From: Laguncularia racemosa
Lineage: Eukaryota; Streptophyta; Magnoliopsida; Myrtales; Combretaceae
Direction of reading: 5' to 3'
Length of the DNA stretch: 64,000 bases
Assembly: GCA_037954665.1 (NCBI GenBank)
Contig: JBBMOL010000058.1
Location: forward strand, 1 to 64,000
The position numbers and the translations under genes were made by a program. This document shows positions 33,171 to 46,800 of the stretch, piece after piece (the first letter of the stretch is position 1; the number at the start of each line of letters is the position of its first letter). Under the pieces are notes generated by a model. The model saw only the letters and a list, made by a program, of their open reading frames with translations. It was not told the origin of the DNA and searched no databases.

Positions 33171-34452
33171 ATAGCTATAAATGGCTAAAATTTTTAAAAG
33201 GTTAAGCAATTAATAGATCGCCTCTTTTAACCGGTAATAACTATTCTTATTAGAAATGTAGAATGAAAGTTTTGATGAAAGCTCATTATTAGAAGATATG
33301 AAATATTGTGGAAAATGGCACTATCATCATAACTAATAAAGAAGAGGAAGATTACACAAAGGAGGAGTGGGAATCTCTTAATTTGAATGAAATTATTATG
33401 AACATGTTGTAGTGCGGTTTGAACAAAAGTGATTTTAATAGAATATGAACATGCAAAACTATTAAAGAAATGTGGGATGAGCTTAAATGCACTTAAAAAA
33501 GAACTACTTGTGTAAAGGACATAAAAGTAAGTCTTCTTTATGGAAAGTTTGAGAATTTTAAAGTGGAAACAATGAAATCATTAATGAAATGCATAAAGAG
33601 TTCATTGATATTATTAAGCATTTGATGGTGCTTAGTAAGACCTTTACTAATCTTAAGATTAATTCCAAAAATTTTAAGTTTTTGCCAAATGATTGGTAGG
33701 CTAAGAGAACCATTATCAAAGAATGCCATGACCTCTCCAAGATGACAATAGAGCTACTACTTAAAAGTCTCAAAGACTCATGAAATTATTAATAAGTGAA
33801 GAGATGATTCGAAGAAGAAAATATTTTCTCACAAAGCCATGAGTCCAAGCTTAAGCAATGATAATAACAATGATGATGAGGAGTTAGCCATGACTGTAAG
33901 GAAATCCTAGAAGTTTAAGAAATTCAACAAATGTTGACAAAAAAAGAAGTCAGTACTCTTTAAAGACAAGAAAAGAGAAGAAGAAGGTTCTTTAGCGCTA
34001 TAATGTCAAAGGTTGGGGCACATTCAACAGTATCATCCAATACTTAAGAAGGCTAACAACATGGCAACTCAGAATGGTAACGAGTTCAATAACTTTAATG
34101 AGCAAGTGTGCTTCATGACTCTAGATGACAATGTATACAACTTTTTCCACTATTCCTTATGATGAACTAATCACTACATATAATGAAGTGTATAATGAGC
34201 CATGCAAAACTCATAAGAAAATAACCACCTTGAAAGATATGATGAAAGAGGTAAAGAATGAACTTAATGATTTTAAAAGTAAATTTGACAAGTTGAAGGA
34301 AGAGAATGAAAAATTGAAAGAAGAAAAATGAGTTTTTGAAATTTGAAAATGAAAACTTGAAACAAAAGAATGAGATTTCAATAAGAAGAATGAAGCTTCA
34401 AGAAATGAAAATGATGATTTGAAAATTGATAATGTTGTTGTTTAGAAGTAAA

Positions 34453-34644
34453 TATAACACTCCAAGCTAAAAGTAGTTAATAAATAAACCAACAAACATT
34501 AATGGACCCTTTTTCAACCACTTAACCCAAAAGTTTTCTAACTAGTGTTAACATGTTATTACTACTCAATCTTATATACCACTACTCAATATCTCCTACA
34601 ATACATGTGAACTTCCATTTACATGGGATATTACAATCTCTCCA
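34453..34644 (-). repeat. ~190 bp repeat, inverted copy
   Basis: The reverse complement matches copies at 32930, 34882 and 35226. With the two direct copies to its right it forms an inverted-repeat block inside the decayed copia element. Confidence 0.7.
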
Positions 34645-34881
34645 TTTAAACACATGGGGTATCACAATCACCAACCCTCACCACAATACCTTATAATTGG
34701 GCACAAAGTTTTCCTCCTTTTTTCAGTTGTTCCTAAATCGAACACCTATTGATAGGTGGTCAACTCTAATACCACATAATACCTAATAATATCATAGCTG
34801 ACCACGTACTAGTAGGTCTTTGATTTGGGGACAACCCATGGGGGTGGATTTATGATAGCCCTGGTGTTTAAGAAAAAAGAT

Positions 34882-35072
34882 TATGATAACTCATGTGAAT
34901 GGAAATCCCACATGAATTGTGGGAGATATTGAATAATGATATATAAGGTCAAATAGTGAAAATAACATGTTAATACTAGTTAAAAACTTTTTGGTCAAGT
35001 TGTTGAAAAAAAATGCCTATTAATATTTATTGACTTAGTTATTAACTACTTTTGGTCATGAGCTTTACAAAT
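34882..35072 (+). repeat. ~190 bp repeat, copy 3
   Basis: Starts GATTATGATAACTCATGTG and ends at TTATTAACTACTTTTGGTCA. Direct copy, 154 bp from copy 4 and 237 bp from the inverted copy. Confidence 0.7.
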
Positions 35073-35225
35073 AGTATCAAAACAAACCCTCTACCAATAG
35101 GTGTCCAATTTGAAGACAATTGAAAAGGGAAGGAAGATCTAAACACAATTGTAAGATCTCATGTCAAGAATGTCACGTATTTAGGGTAAAGATTGTGATA
35201 CTCTATGTGTTTGAGTGGGGTGAGT

Positions 35226-35412
35226 AGAGATTGTAGTACCTCATGTGAATTGAGTCCCACATGGATTGTGTAAGACGTTGAAGAGTGGCATATGAGGTTA
35301 AATAGTGAATAATATGTCAATACTAGTTAGAAAAGTTTTTGTCAAGTGGTTGAAAAGGAGCTATAAATATTTGTTGACTTAGTTATTAACTACTTTTGGG
35401 TTCGGGTGTTAT
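35226..35412 (+). repeat. ~190 bp repeat, copy 4
   Basis: Starts GAGATTGTAGTACCTCATGT and ends at ACTACTTTTGGGTTCGGGTG. The degraded gag reading resumes directly after it (KELDMYNVSLKSSLNDFI near 35420). Confidence 0.7.
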
Positions 35413-36733
35413 AGTAAAAGAACTTGACATGTACAATGTTTCTTTAAAATCTAGTTTAAATGATTTCATTCAAACTATGGCCAAATACAATGAAGGTCAA
35501 AAGATTTTAGAAATGCTTCAAATTATGGCCAAATACATTGATGGTCAGAAGATTTTAGAAATGCTTCTAGGCTAACAAAAGTTAAGATTAAATAAAGTTC
35601 GAGTTAGCTGTAATGGCAACAAGGAGTATAAGTCATATGGGAGTTATTTTGTAAAAGCCATAAATAAGACTTGTAATTACTATGGGAAGTAAATCCACAT
35701 TGCAGATACATGCACGATAAGGAGATATGGTAATTTAAATCAAATGAGTTAATGGTTCAAGTCCATAAGAGACAAATGTATGATTTTACCACTACCGCTA
35801 GAGGACTTCATCTCAAATGGGTAGCAAGAAAATAATTTCCTACTTTTTAAGGATTTTTTAAAGCGAAGCAACAAGTGGTACTTGAAAAATGGGTTTTTTT
35901 TTTTAAGACACGTGATGGAGAATGTCTCCAAGTTCAAAATATTGCCCTTAAAGAAGAAGGGAGTGTTACTTTTGAAAACAACCAAAAGGCAATCATCTTA
36001 AGTGAAGTTAATATCCTCATTAGTAATGATTTTACTATTAAGAATATATCGCTTGTTGAATACTTTAAAACATAATTTGTTTAGTATTATCCAATCATGT
36101 GATATTGGATACAAAATCACATTCTTTGCTTCTAAATGCTCCGTTGACAGAATTAGTAATGATCAAAATTAGTTTGAGGGACATAGACAAGGACATGCTT
36201 ATAAAATTAAATTTGACAATTTTTTTAAATTCTAGTGAAACTTGTATATTTATTTAAAATAATGATAGTTGGTTTTGGCATAAAAGATTAGATTTTGTTG
36301 GCATGAAAAAAAAAAATCAAAATTAGTTAAAAAGGATCTTGTCAAACATTTATCAAAATTTAATTCCCAAAAAAAAAAAAAAAAAGATTTGTTAAGCATG
36401 TCAATAAGGGAAGTAAACAAAAACGTCTTTTAAATCTAAAGATACTAACGTTACTTTTAAGGCACTTGAACTATCGCATATGGATTTATTTGGATCTACT
36501 TAAACTATTAATTGGGGTGGCCAATAATAACACTTTAGCCATTGTTGACAATTTCACTAAATTCACATGAACCTTCTTTAAATAAGGATGAAATCCATAA
36601 TGTCTTCTTTAAATTTTATAAGAAAGTAAAAAATGGAAAAGGTCTTACAATTGCTACTATAAAAAGTGATCATGGGGTGAATTTTAAAATTTTGAAATGA
36701 CTGGATTTTATAAAGAATACAATATAGAACATA

Positions 36734-37385
36734 GTAAAGGTGGCTATGGATTGAATTAGTTTGATTTTTTTTATTCAAACCAAACCATAAAAACGTAGTT
36801 TGGTTTTTCATTATTTCAAACCAAATGATAAAATTTCAAGTTAGTTTGTGGACTAAACTATATTTTTCTTTTTAAGAAAATATATTTGTTTAACCTGTAA
36901 TCCTATATGAGTAATAATAAATTTATATAATAATAACGTATATTGATACCATATAAGAGATTTATAAAGTCAATATTCAACTTTTAAGCAATTAAAAAAT
37001 TTTAAATATATAATACAATTAATTTATTTTTTAAGTTACATATAATATAACTTTGGAGTCAACACACACACACACATGTGAAATTATGGTTATAAAATTT
37101 AAATTAATATATTTTTCAATAAATGTAAACTAATTTTTTAAAATATTTATTAAAATAAAAAACAAGATTTAGTTACAAGTAAAATATATATATATATTTT
37201 TCAAAATGGTTTGATTAGATTTTCTGGTTTGGTTTGGATTATTCCTACAAATCAACTATAAATTTTCAGTTTAGTTCAAATTAGAAAAATTTCAAATTAA
37301 AATGTAGAAAAAACCATATTTTTTATTTAGTTTGATTTGGTTTATGAATTGATTTAGTTTAATTGATTTTTTTGTCTACCTTGAA
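36734..37385. mobile_element. AT-rich MITE-like insertion with long flanking duplication
   Basis: The insert interrupts the degraded copia integrase. An 18-bp block (AATACAATATAGAAYATA) flanks it at 36716-36733 and 37386-37403, with 17 of 18 bases identical. The ends carry short inverted AAGGTGG / CTACCTT, and the inside has repeated CAAACCAAAC and GGTTTGGTTT motifs. The duplication is longer than usual for hAT or Mutator elements, so the class is open. Confidence 0.55.
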
Positions 37386-37640
37386 AATACAATATAGAAT
37401 ATAACTTTTTGGTATTGAATTTCATAATAAAATGGAGTTGTTGAAAGAAAAAAAATAAAAGTATATTTAAAATGGCTCAAATTATATTTTGCGAATAGGA
37501 TTTACCTAAATATGTTTGGGCTGAAGTTGTTGATACTGCTTGCCGTATTTCAAACTACATTTTTATAAGACCAAGTTTATAGGAAATCCGCTATAAGTTT
37601 TTATAAAGTAAAAGGCATTACATTTTATATTTTCACATAT

Positions 37641-40249
37641 TCGGAACAAAGTATTATTAATATATTTTAATCAACGGCAAAGAGCAACTCATCCTAAATC
37701 CAATCAAACTATTTTTCTTAGTTTTTCTCCTTTTTTTTTTTTTTTGGATGTGACTACAAGCCTTTGGCATCGATGGAGATGGTTCATCCACATAGAAAAA
37801 AGAAAGGCAAGATGGTGCCATGATTGCATATATTAAATGCTCTTCAGTTTCACAAATATGGACTATCAGCAGCCCAATCAGAACATTACAGTGTTGAAAG
37901 CAAGAGGATTACGAGGACTAACATGACTTTTCATTGGTAGGAAAGGACTCAGCCGTAGCAGACATGGCGAATTTAATGTTTAGTGGAAAACTATGTCAGC
38001 ATCTTCGAGTGTGAAAGCAGTCGTGCAGTTATTGCGGATTTCGTGAAGTGAAGTTGAATGGAATAGAATTTACTATTTGTAAGGTTTCTTTGGTAGCTAC
38101 CCAGTTGTTTATTTCCCATATTTTAAGGTACTCTTATCCTGAAGATAGCAAGAGCTCTGGGCCTGTTCGAGGGGGAAGCCCTCTCTGGCGTTTAAGATCA
38201 GTAGATCACCAAAAGTGTATTTTCGTCCAACTTTAGTCATTATTAAAGAGGTCCTATTATGGCATGAGCATTTAAAAAACGAGCCTATTTATACCTAAAT
38301 ACAAAATAGCACTGTTTACATGAGCCAGTCCTACAACGTAGATCTAACACCCCTTCTCGTGGGTAGGTGAGGGTTGGTGTCAAAGTTGGGACTAAACAAG
38401 TACAAGTGCAGGCTAGGGATTGGCATTTGCCCATGTACTTATTATGCATTTATTATAAAGTAAGATTTAGAAAAAAAAAAAAAAAAGAAAGGCAAAGAAA
38501 AAAAAAAAAAGGATAGATACAAGCTTTTGGTGTCCTTGAATTAAAAAATAAAATAAAAAAATAATCATATAATAGTCGATAGAAAAATATATCCCTATTT
38601 TGGTCTATATATATATACTCTTGCTAAAACTATCAACAATACACAAAGCTGTTGAGGGAGATACAAGTAGTCCTATTTATAAATACTAGTAAATGATGTA
38701 TCCGTATTGTGTATGCATATATAAAAATATCATACACGTAAAACGTATAACTAAATCTTGGTGATGCATATTACATTGTGAAAAAATTTGATATAAAAAA
38801 AATGACCAAATTGAAAATATACAACGATTCCTAAACCAAATTACATACACATTTTTTGTATGTGTACCTAAAAATTAATAAATAAATATATACAAACACT
38901 AAGATATCTATATATTACTATATTAAGAGAACATGAATATATTCGACTCCAAGTGCCAAAAGTATGATAGTCATGCTTATTATATCTCATGAAAAAATAA
39001 ATAGTATGATAGAAATTTGTATGAAAAATAAATTTTATTAGTGATGTATTTATTTTCAATAGTTTTCTTTTTTGTATTTTAAAATTTAAAAAATCTTTGA
39101 ATTGAAAAATAACTACTTGTGTTTTAAAAAGAAAAAAAAAAAAGAAGAAGAAAAGGAAGAAGTAATTGCTGGTAGTATATTACTTGGAAATTAGCAAATT
39201 ATTGTGCATTTCTAATTTGCTACACGTACAGGCACTCCTATATTTTAAGAACCCACCAAGTGGAGTGAGAAAAATAATTAAAAATCCTCTAAATTAATAA
39301 ATTTACTATAAGAACTTTGGAGTATTTGGTGAATAAGAAGAATGATGTAGATGTACTATGGGAAAATTAAAAAAACTTTATATGTAAATCAATATTTAAG
39401 AAAGTATAACATTAGAAATAAGCTCCTCCATTTAAATAATATGGATAATTTCCTAGTCAGGTCTTATCACTTTGTTCACATTGCGTTTTCTCCATGCACA
39501 TACATTATTGCCATGGACAAAATAACATTATTCTATTATTATATCAATTTTTGGCCCTTTATGATCATGGCTCAGATTGCCCATTTATCATGGCAGGTTG
39601 TGCTGTGCCTTTCCAAATTGAATATTTTCGATGCAGGCCATCTTGCTACGCTTCGGTGGGGGATAATAAGTACTTTACAAGGTAGAGTATTATAAGGAAC
39701 ACCGGGACCATGACATCATAGCGTTTGCTCGAAGGATTTGGAAACCACACATCACTACTGGCCAAGAATTTAATTCTAGATCCAATCTATGTATTTGGCT
39801 CCCAATTCTCTATGTAAGTTTTGGTAATTAATATCTTTCTTTTTTTCTTTTTAATAGAATGAATTGAAATAAAACGTAATTACAAACGAAATGAAAATTC
39901 CATTCTCATAAATGCTCATGAAATTATTGATTTTGTTTTTTTAAACTTATGCTTAGTTATAGTATATTCGAAATGAAACAAAATGTATATAATGATATTT
40001 GTTAAAAATGCTCTTAATTTGTGGATGTAATAAATAAATGCGATAGGTTTACAAAATAATTTAAGTAAACATAAATTAATTAGGATAAAATAGGATCACG
40101 ATTTTATCTCTCAAAAGACACAATTGAATTCTTATTTGAATATGGATCAACAGATTCTAAAGAGTCACGATTCCAACTTTTGAAAATACTTTTTGACATA
40201 AAAAATGAAATGGAGAATTGCAATTCCATTTCAAAACCAATCATATACG
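37641..40249. other. AT-rich spacer
   Basis: No convincing gene. Short ORFs at 38048-38236 and 39351-39695 have no recognisable motif. The stretch 39540-39820 is less AT-rich than its surroundings and could be a decayed exon, but I cannot name it. The (TA) and poly-A stretches near 38470-38515 and 38609 are low complexity. Confidence 0.5.
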
Positions 40250-40620
40250 GAAAATTATTAGGATAAGTCATTTAAAGCGACTTAAAATAAAGTTATAGTA
40301 AAAATTATGGTACAACTTACATGTATTAAAATCTCTTATACAGTATCATAATTTGAGAAAATTATACCATAATTTATATAAGTCAATGCAATTTGAATTT
40401 TAATAGTTAGGCATAGATGGAATGGTCCCAGATTTAGGATATCCCCGGCATACAGCATTATTAATTGAAAAATTATTAGAAGAAGTTGCTTAAAGAAGAT
40501 TTAAAACTAAGTTTTTATATAAATTATAATTTTATTTTTTTATAAAAAGCTATAATTTAAAAAATTATATCATAATTTATATAAAAAATTATTTTTAAAT
40601 CTCTTATTGGTAATTTGCAT
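40250..40620. repeat. Pair of AT-rich repeats upstream of the GDSL gene
   Basis: Two degenerate direct copies (about 40250-40390 and 40467-40610) each contain AAAATTAT.CCATAATTTATA-type near-palindromes. They look like MITE remnants; no clean terminal inverted repeat or target duplication was found. Confidence 0.4.
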
Positions 40621-40805
40621 TAATAAAATCTCGTAATTAATTGGTTTAGCCCTGAATAAATGTGAGACAGCTTTTGCATTTATGGAAAAGAGGGAGAGCG
40701 GTGCTGGAGTGGTTGTGTACGTAAGAGACTGAGAAAGCCTGACAACCATAAAGATCTAAATAACGTACATAAAAAGCCTGGGCTTTTTGCAGGCCTTTCA
40801 CTCTA

Positions 40806-40818
40806 AGCAAATAAATAT
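40806..40818 (+). promoter_or_regulatory. Possible TATA box of the GDSL gene
   Basis: AAATAAATATATC about 80 bp before the ATG. The spacing would give a 5' UTR of about 50 nt. Weak, because the region is AT-rich. Confidence 0.35.
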
Positions 40819-40894
40819 ATCCTCGATTTTTATGGGAGGAGCCAAGCAGCTCCCAGTGTTCTTGAAAAACAGTAGACGAAAGAAACACATCAAC

Positions 40895-43800
40895 ATGAGA
40901 CCTGAAATCTTCCTGTTTGGAGATTCCATAACTGAAGAATCGTTTGGTGATTGTGGTTGGGGTGCTTCTGTTGCCGACCATTTCTCTCGCACGGTACGTT
41001 CGTTATACTTGTACCATCTGTAATCCATAGTTCGTGGAAATGAAAACACGAAGCTCTAAAAGTGTCTCGAAAAGTGTGTTCTGAAACGACAGTTTTTTGT
41101 CCATGGTCAAGTACATGTATTTCGTGATACATTTGCATATGTAGGGCGAGTATTTTGTGATTCATTCGGGTCAATTCTTTTTAAATATACCATAAGAAAT
41201 TTTCATTGCACAAGGTTTTATTTAGGTATACATGTAAAACTTTGGTGCTTACATAGACTTAGAGGGAAAATTGAATACTTATGTAAGTCATTTCAGAGTA
41301 ATTTACATTTGCTTAGTATGATTTGCAATCACTCAGAATGGACTAGATCGATAATACAAATAATAGGGGAATTACCAAATCTTCACGAGCCTGTCTCCTT
41401 AACTAGCTCTCCACATCTGTGTGGAGCACGTAGCAGAAACGGAAAATGAGAATTAGTGTGGTAAAATATTTCATTCAACCAGTTTAATTGGCCAGGTGGT
41501 ACTCTCGGTTTAGTGGTTAAGGCTCAAAACACTCTTGTTATAACTCTTTGATTCAAATCCGATTAATCTACATAACGCAAGATTTACTGAATTGAAAAAA
41601 AATAAAAAAGGAAAAATAAGCTATAGGTGTTCTAAAGCTCTAATTGCTATGTGTCTTGTATTTTCATCTTTCGGCTTGCTAGGCGACGCACAAGCTTTTT
41701 TTCTTTCTTTTCTTTTTTCTTTTTTTATCAATTACCCTCAACACACGTGGGGTTGAAATGTGTCCTTACCGTGAGATGCTTCGCCTTTTCGAGATTGCAA
41801 TGAAGATAAATGTCTCCTCGTGTAAGTCTCGTTGATAGGCATGTATATAAGTATATCTATATACCTGCGTACAAGTGTCAATAGACATGGTTATTGGCAT
41901 GCCAAAACAGTAAGCTATACTGGAACAAAATGAGGGTTATTCTACCGTTTTATCTACGGGTCTGTATAATCCATCATCAACTGACTGTCGATACCCTTTA
42001 TATATTAACTTATATGGTTATTTCCTTCAATCCCTTTTTTATTTTTTTTGGTAACTTTAAATATATAGGCTGATGTAATTTTGAGAGGGTATAGTGGGTA
42101 CAACACTAGGTGGGCTTTGAAGGTATTGGAGAGGGTGTTTCCAGCGGAGATTAACAGCAGCAGCAGCAGCAGCAGCAACCCTCAAGATCCGCTAGCAATC
42201 ACCGTCTTCTTCGGCGCAAACGACGCTTGTCTTCCAGATAGATGCTCGGCTTTCCAACATGTGCCTGTTCACGAGTACAAGCAGAATCTCCAATCAATCG
42301 TCTCCTTTTTTGAGGTATTTCCTACTGAACTACCCTTTTTATTTTATTAAAGTCACTCACGTGCTCACGTATTTAGTTTATTTGCAATGTGTATATGGCT
42401 AAGATTAATTATAAGTACAAATCATACTGACAGCAAAAATTAAAAAAAAAAAAAGTTTAAAATGACTTAGCGTAAAATATAGTATACGTGCATGAGAATC
42501 CCTGAAGAACGACAGATTAAATATTTGGTGAGATGTTGTATGTTATTGTTGATTAATGTACTCTTGAGGTAATGGATGACAAAAAAATTAGATGCTTCAT
42601 TTTCATATTTAATTACAACAATCATAGATGCCAAAAATAAATAAACAAACAAACAAAAGATACCTAGTATTATATTGAGAGAGAGATAGGAGTTGTCGGT
42701 CAGTCATGTGTAAACTTTTTGAGGTAAAAGACCCCACAGCAAAATAATTTATTTCTGGATCCGATCTATAAAAATAGACAAAAAAACAAAAACAACAAAT
42801 AGTAAGAAAAATTGTTGAGAAATTTTATTGAGAATTACGTATTTAATAAGGATTGAAGTATTTATTTTTATATTATTTGAATGATAAAATTTATAAAATA
42901 TTATTGATTCATTTTAAGTTCTTACTAACTTTTCTCATCATTTATCATTACTTATAAAAAATACGGTCACACACTGTACTCAACATGTTTTTCCTTGGCA
43001 ATAAGTTGAATTAGTATTTTTACCGCGTATTAGTTAGATTTGATGAGTAATAGAATTCAGTCCATACAAGTATCTTTCCTCCAATGAGTTGGTGAGATAA
43101 TAATTAGGCATGTCCACATGCCATGGATGTGTTTTTGTTCAATAAGGTGGAAGACGATTATTGTGGTATGGGAAGGACTGGAGGAGAAGATTGACCCCAT
43201 TTATTGGAACTGAGAATGGGTGGTGAAGAGAAGTTATGAGAAGAAAGGGAAGTGGAGAAGTGGGTCTAAGCTTAGGAGGATCATTAACCCATTAAAGAAA
43301 GGGAATGATTGACAGAGAAAGCTTGTGGTGGGTTAGCCCCACTTGCAGCTTTTGATGTTTCCCACTTTGGCCATACTAACCTTCTATATGGGCGTCTCAT
43401 TTTCATATAAAAAGAAGGGAAAGGATTGACACATTATGATGTAGACATGCCATTTACATTGCTAAATTAGTACAACTATTATTTAAAAGCATCAGTAAAT
43501 AAGGCATCGTATATGTAAAGTGAGTGACAAATATATATAAATATCTAAACATTCTTGATCACTGTCCAATATTTGGGCCTCGAGATGGACGGGATGCTTG
43601 ATCTAATAGGTCCTAGATCCCCTCATGGAGTCCCTAGCTTTGTTTCTAAAGAAGCCAGCATCAGCCTGTCGATTGGACAGACTTGGGATGTGTTTTCAAC
43701 CTATCAAGCCCTGGTGGGCTAGGTCTTGACTCTAGAATCGATTGGGATCTGTGTTAATTTTTTTCCCTCCAATGTAGCCAAGAAGCCCTAAAATCAACTT

Positions 43801-46800
43801 CATATTATCTTGTTATAACGGGGGCATCCATAATACTTTCGATCATGGTTTGACTTAATCTTTGCAATGGAAATTCTCGCTTTTAAATCACAATAGCAGA
43901 ACATCAATCCACTACTATTAGATGAAGCTTTGCAAGTGGAAACCATTACCGTATTAAAGGACTTATTCATCTGCTGTAATCTTATTGTGTTTTATCTTCT
44001 TCTTTCCTTTCCTCAATAGCAAGTTAGGGCTTTCTCAATTTTGGGTCTCGAAATTGGGATTTTTTTTTCTGAATTTTTAATTCACCACTCAAGTTTGAGG
44101 AACGAGAGGCACTCATGTTGGCTTTCTTCCCATTCTCCCACTATCTCTCTCCAAGAGGTACTCATGATGACTTTCTTTCCATTCTCCCACTATATCTCTC
44201 TCTTTCCGTCCTATTCATCTTTTTCTTTTTCAAGAAAAAAATACATCTTTAGTTTTGAAAAGGTGTTAGAAAAATCGGTTTGATTTTGTGACAGTGTTTG
44301 GATTTATTAACTCGTTGTGATTTGTCTTTAATGTTGGGTTTATTTATTATACGTGATTTCTTCCCTAATGCATACTTTCTTTTCTTTGCTTTTTTCGTAT
44401 GTGGAAGACGGAATGGAATTGTTTTACTTGTAATATTGTTATTTCCATGTGTCACAACTGATTAGCTCACAACTCCACATCTGCAAATGGTTGCTACACA
44501 TAGTTATTATAGGTATCATTAACAACCATAAAAAGTTTATTTAGATACTAAATTGAACTTTACAAAGTTTTTTTAGTTAATTTTAAATTTAGGTAAAGTT
44601 CAAGTCGTGCTCATGGCATTATTTAGTAGCATTATTACACTTTATTTTTCCTTAAGAATTTATGATGTTGAAATGCAGGAAAAATTCAAAGAGAAAAAAT
44701 TTTGACCTAGTGAAATTATATAAAGCAACGCATACCGACTTTCATTACAACAATTGCAACTTTCTTTTTTATATATTAGAAGAATTTGTATATTGGAAGA
44801 ATTTGAGACCTGCAATGCTCCCTAAGCCTTTAGTCTAACTGTGATTCAATCTACTGTTGTATTAAAGTCATACAGAAAATGTCCTTTGTGAGGTCAAAGT
44901 TATAGTATTATAAATAAGCTGCATACAATTTGCAATTGGAATTATTGGGGTATTCTAGTAGTTCCCTTGTATCATCAAAATCCTATATAATTACAATAAG
45001 ACTGCAGGTTTAATCTCTTAATAGACTCAAAAGTTTCTACAATCAAGTCCTACTCATCATAGGCTTTTTTTTTTTTCTTTTTTAAAGATAAATAAATTAA
45101 AAAGGGGGAAAGAGAAAGAGAGGCTACGTTTAACCACTGTTCTATCAATCACATCATCGCCAACTTATTGCGACTTTCTTTCTCGCGTTTGGTTGTAGTT
45201 TATGGTCCCTTCTATAAAGTTGTAAATGCATGAGTTATGATCGACCATGAGTGCGCGTATATATCATAATATCTTGAAAATGTGCGTTAACATCCTTACA
45301 CTATATATATATATATACATATATATTTGTTTAGAAAGGGGAAAGAAAATTAATTATTGGTAAGGATAAATAGTGATATAATATCAAATTACAAAAAGAC
45401 CCATAAAAAGTAGTAATTTAATCAATTATAAGAGTAAATTAGAAAATTATATCATCTTTTTATATTCTCTCTATTTTGAATTATATTCCTTCTTTCCTTC
45501 TATTTAATCAAGGAAGATAGATAGAGCAAATCTCTTCCGATTGCTTCCTCTTCAATGTTTTTCCCTCATCTTTCCACTATTCCATCCATAGTGTTAATCA
45601 TCGCCATTTAGGGTTTTAATAGCGATGATTTAGTTGAGTGGTGTATTTGTGTTTTGGGAACTAAAAGTATTATTGTAAGACTATTATTGCATGTGTTGCA
45701 TGATGTCAGTGGACCCACAATGGTTGGGTGCAATTATGGCATTCAATGGGTTCCAGTGGTTTTAGTTAGATCCCCACAGAAGTCGAGAAGCCTATGTCCT
45801 CACTTGTTTTAAGTCCATTATTTTCTCAAAGTTTTGTAGCTTCCTAAGCAATTATTTCGTTTGCTTCTCTTTGTTACTTTTGTTGCTCAAAAATAAATAA
45901 ATAAATAGATCACTCGTTGCTTGTTGATAATGAACTTTGACAATAATGGCCATTAAAAGAAATTCTTACTAAATCTATCACAAACTCTTACACTACCCAA
46001 CCATTTTTGTCTTTCGATGTAACTTTTTTCCTTTTCCTCATCAATCTTTTTATGTATCATTTTACTTATTGAATTTCTTTTCGTTTTATTGAGAGCTTAG
46101 TGAGAATGTGTGAAGAAAAAATAAAATAAAATGAAAACCAAAGTAATGATTCACTTTTGACTTCTTAGAATCTTATTAAGCGAGAAGAGATATGTATAAA
46201 ATTGGGGGCACATTTTCTGATGTAACCTCTGCGTCCTCATTTAACTCTCATTAGAAACAATAAAGGTAAATTATATTGACATCATACAAAAATTATCAAA
46301 ATGATAGATGCATCATGAATTTCAAACAAGCACACCTGTATCTTGTATAAATTGTTAATCCATAAAAATTTCACCTTTATTGCAGTACTAACTTAATCTT
46401 TTATATCAATACAACTTTAATATTAGATTGGGTTACTGATTGAATATAATAGCATATTAATATAAAAGATTGACGTAGTTTCATACTATGGAGGAAATTT
46501 TACGGTGTCAGCATTTCTATATCCATATCCTATCTTTCAATTTTATTTTTGTTTAATTATTTCTCTAGATTAAATCTATAGAAGATTAGGGAAAGTATTA
46601 GCGTAAGTTACAACTTTAAACCTATCCGTATAAAGAAGAAAGTGCTCCTTATAAAGAAATTATACATCAAGTGAATGACAGACATGATTAGAGCTAGGAA
46701 TGTAGGACGGGCTATGTAGACTGGCTTGCCTAACTCGCTAAGCTAGCTAAAAAATTTTGACTTGCAATATATACGTGATATTTTGTCTAGCTTTTGACTT

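Larger units (their letters stand above)
33171..37640 (+). mobile_element. Heavily degraded Ty1/copia element (Sirevirus-like)
   Basis: Remnants read in order on the plus strand. The gag start is near 33220-33500 (KEEWESLNLNEII, KTIKEMWDELKC). A polar, coiled C-terminal gag lies at 34125-34331 (DELITTYNEVYNEP, KLKEENEKLKEEK). The protease start near 35870 (KWYLKNG) has lost the catalytic motif. The pre-integrase WFWHKRLDFVGMKK is near 36270, and an integrase start LELSHMDLFGST near 36465. Stops occur every few dozen codons and no RT remains. The ~190 bp repeats (34453-35412) and a MITE-like sequence (36734-37385) are inserted in it. No LTRs could be delimited. Confidence 0.6.

Noticed and set aside
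38048..38236. Short plus-strand ORF with a possible protein
   Set aside because: No start context, no motif, and no similarity I can recognise.
40787..40894. Upstream in-frame extension of the GDSL protein
   Set aside because: The family N-terminus fits the ATG at 40895, and the extension falls in the likely 5' UTR.
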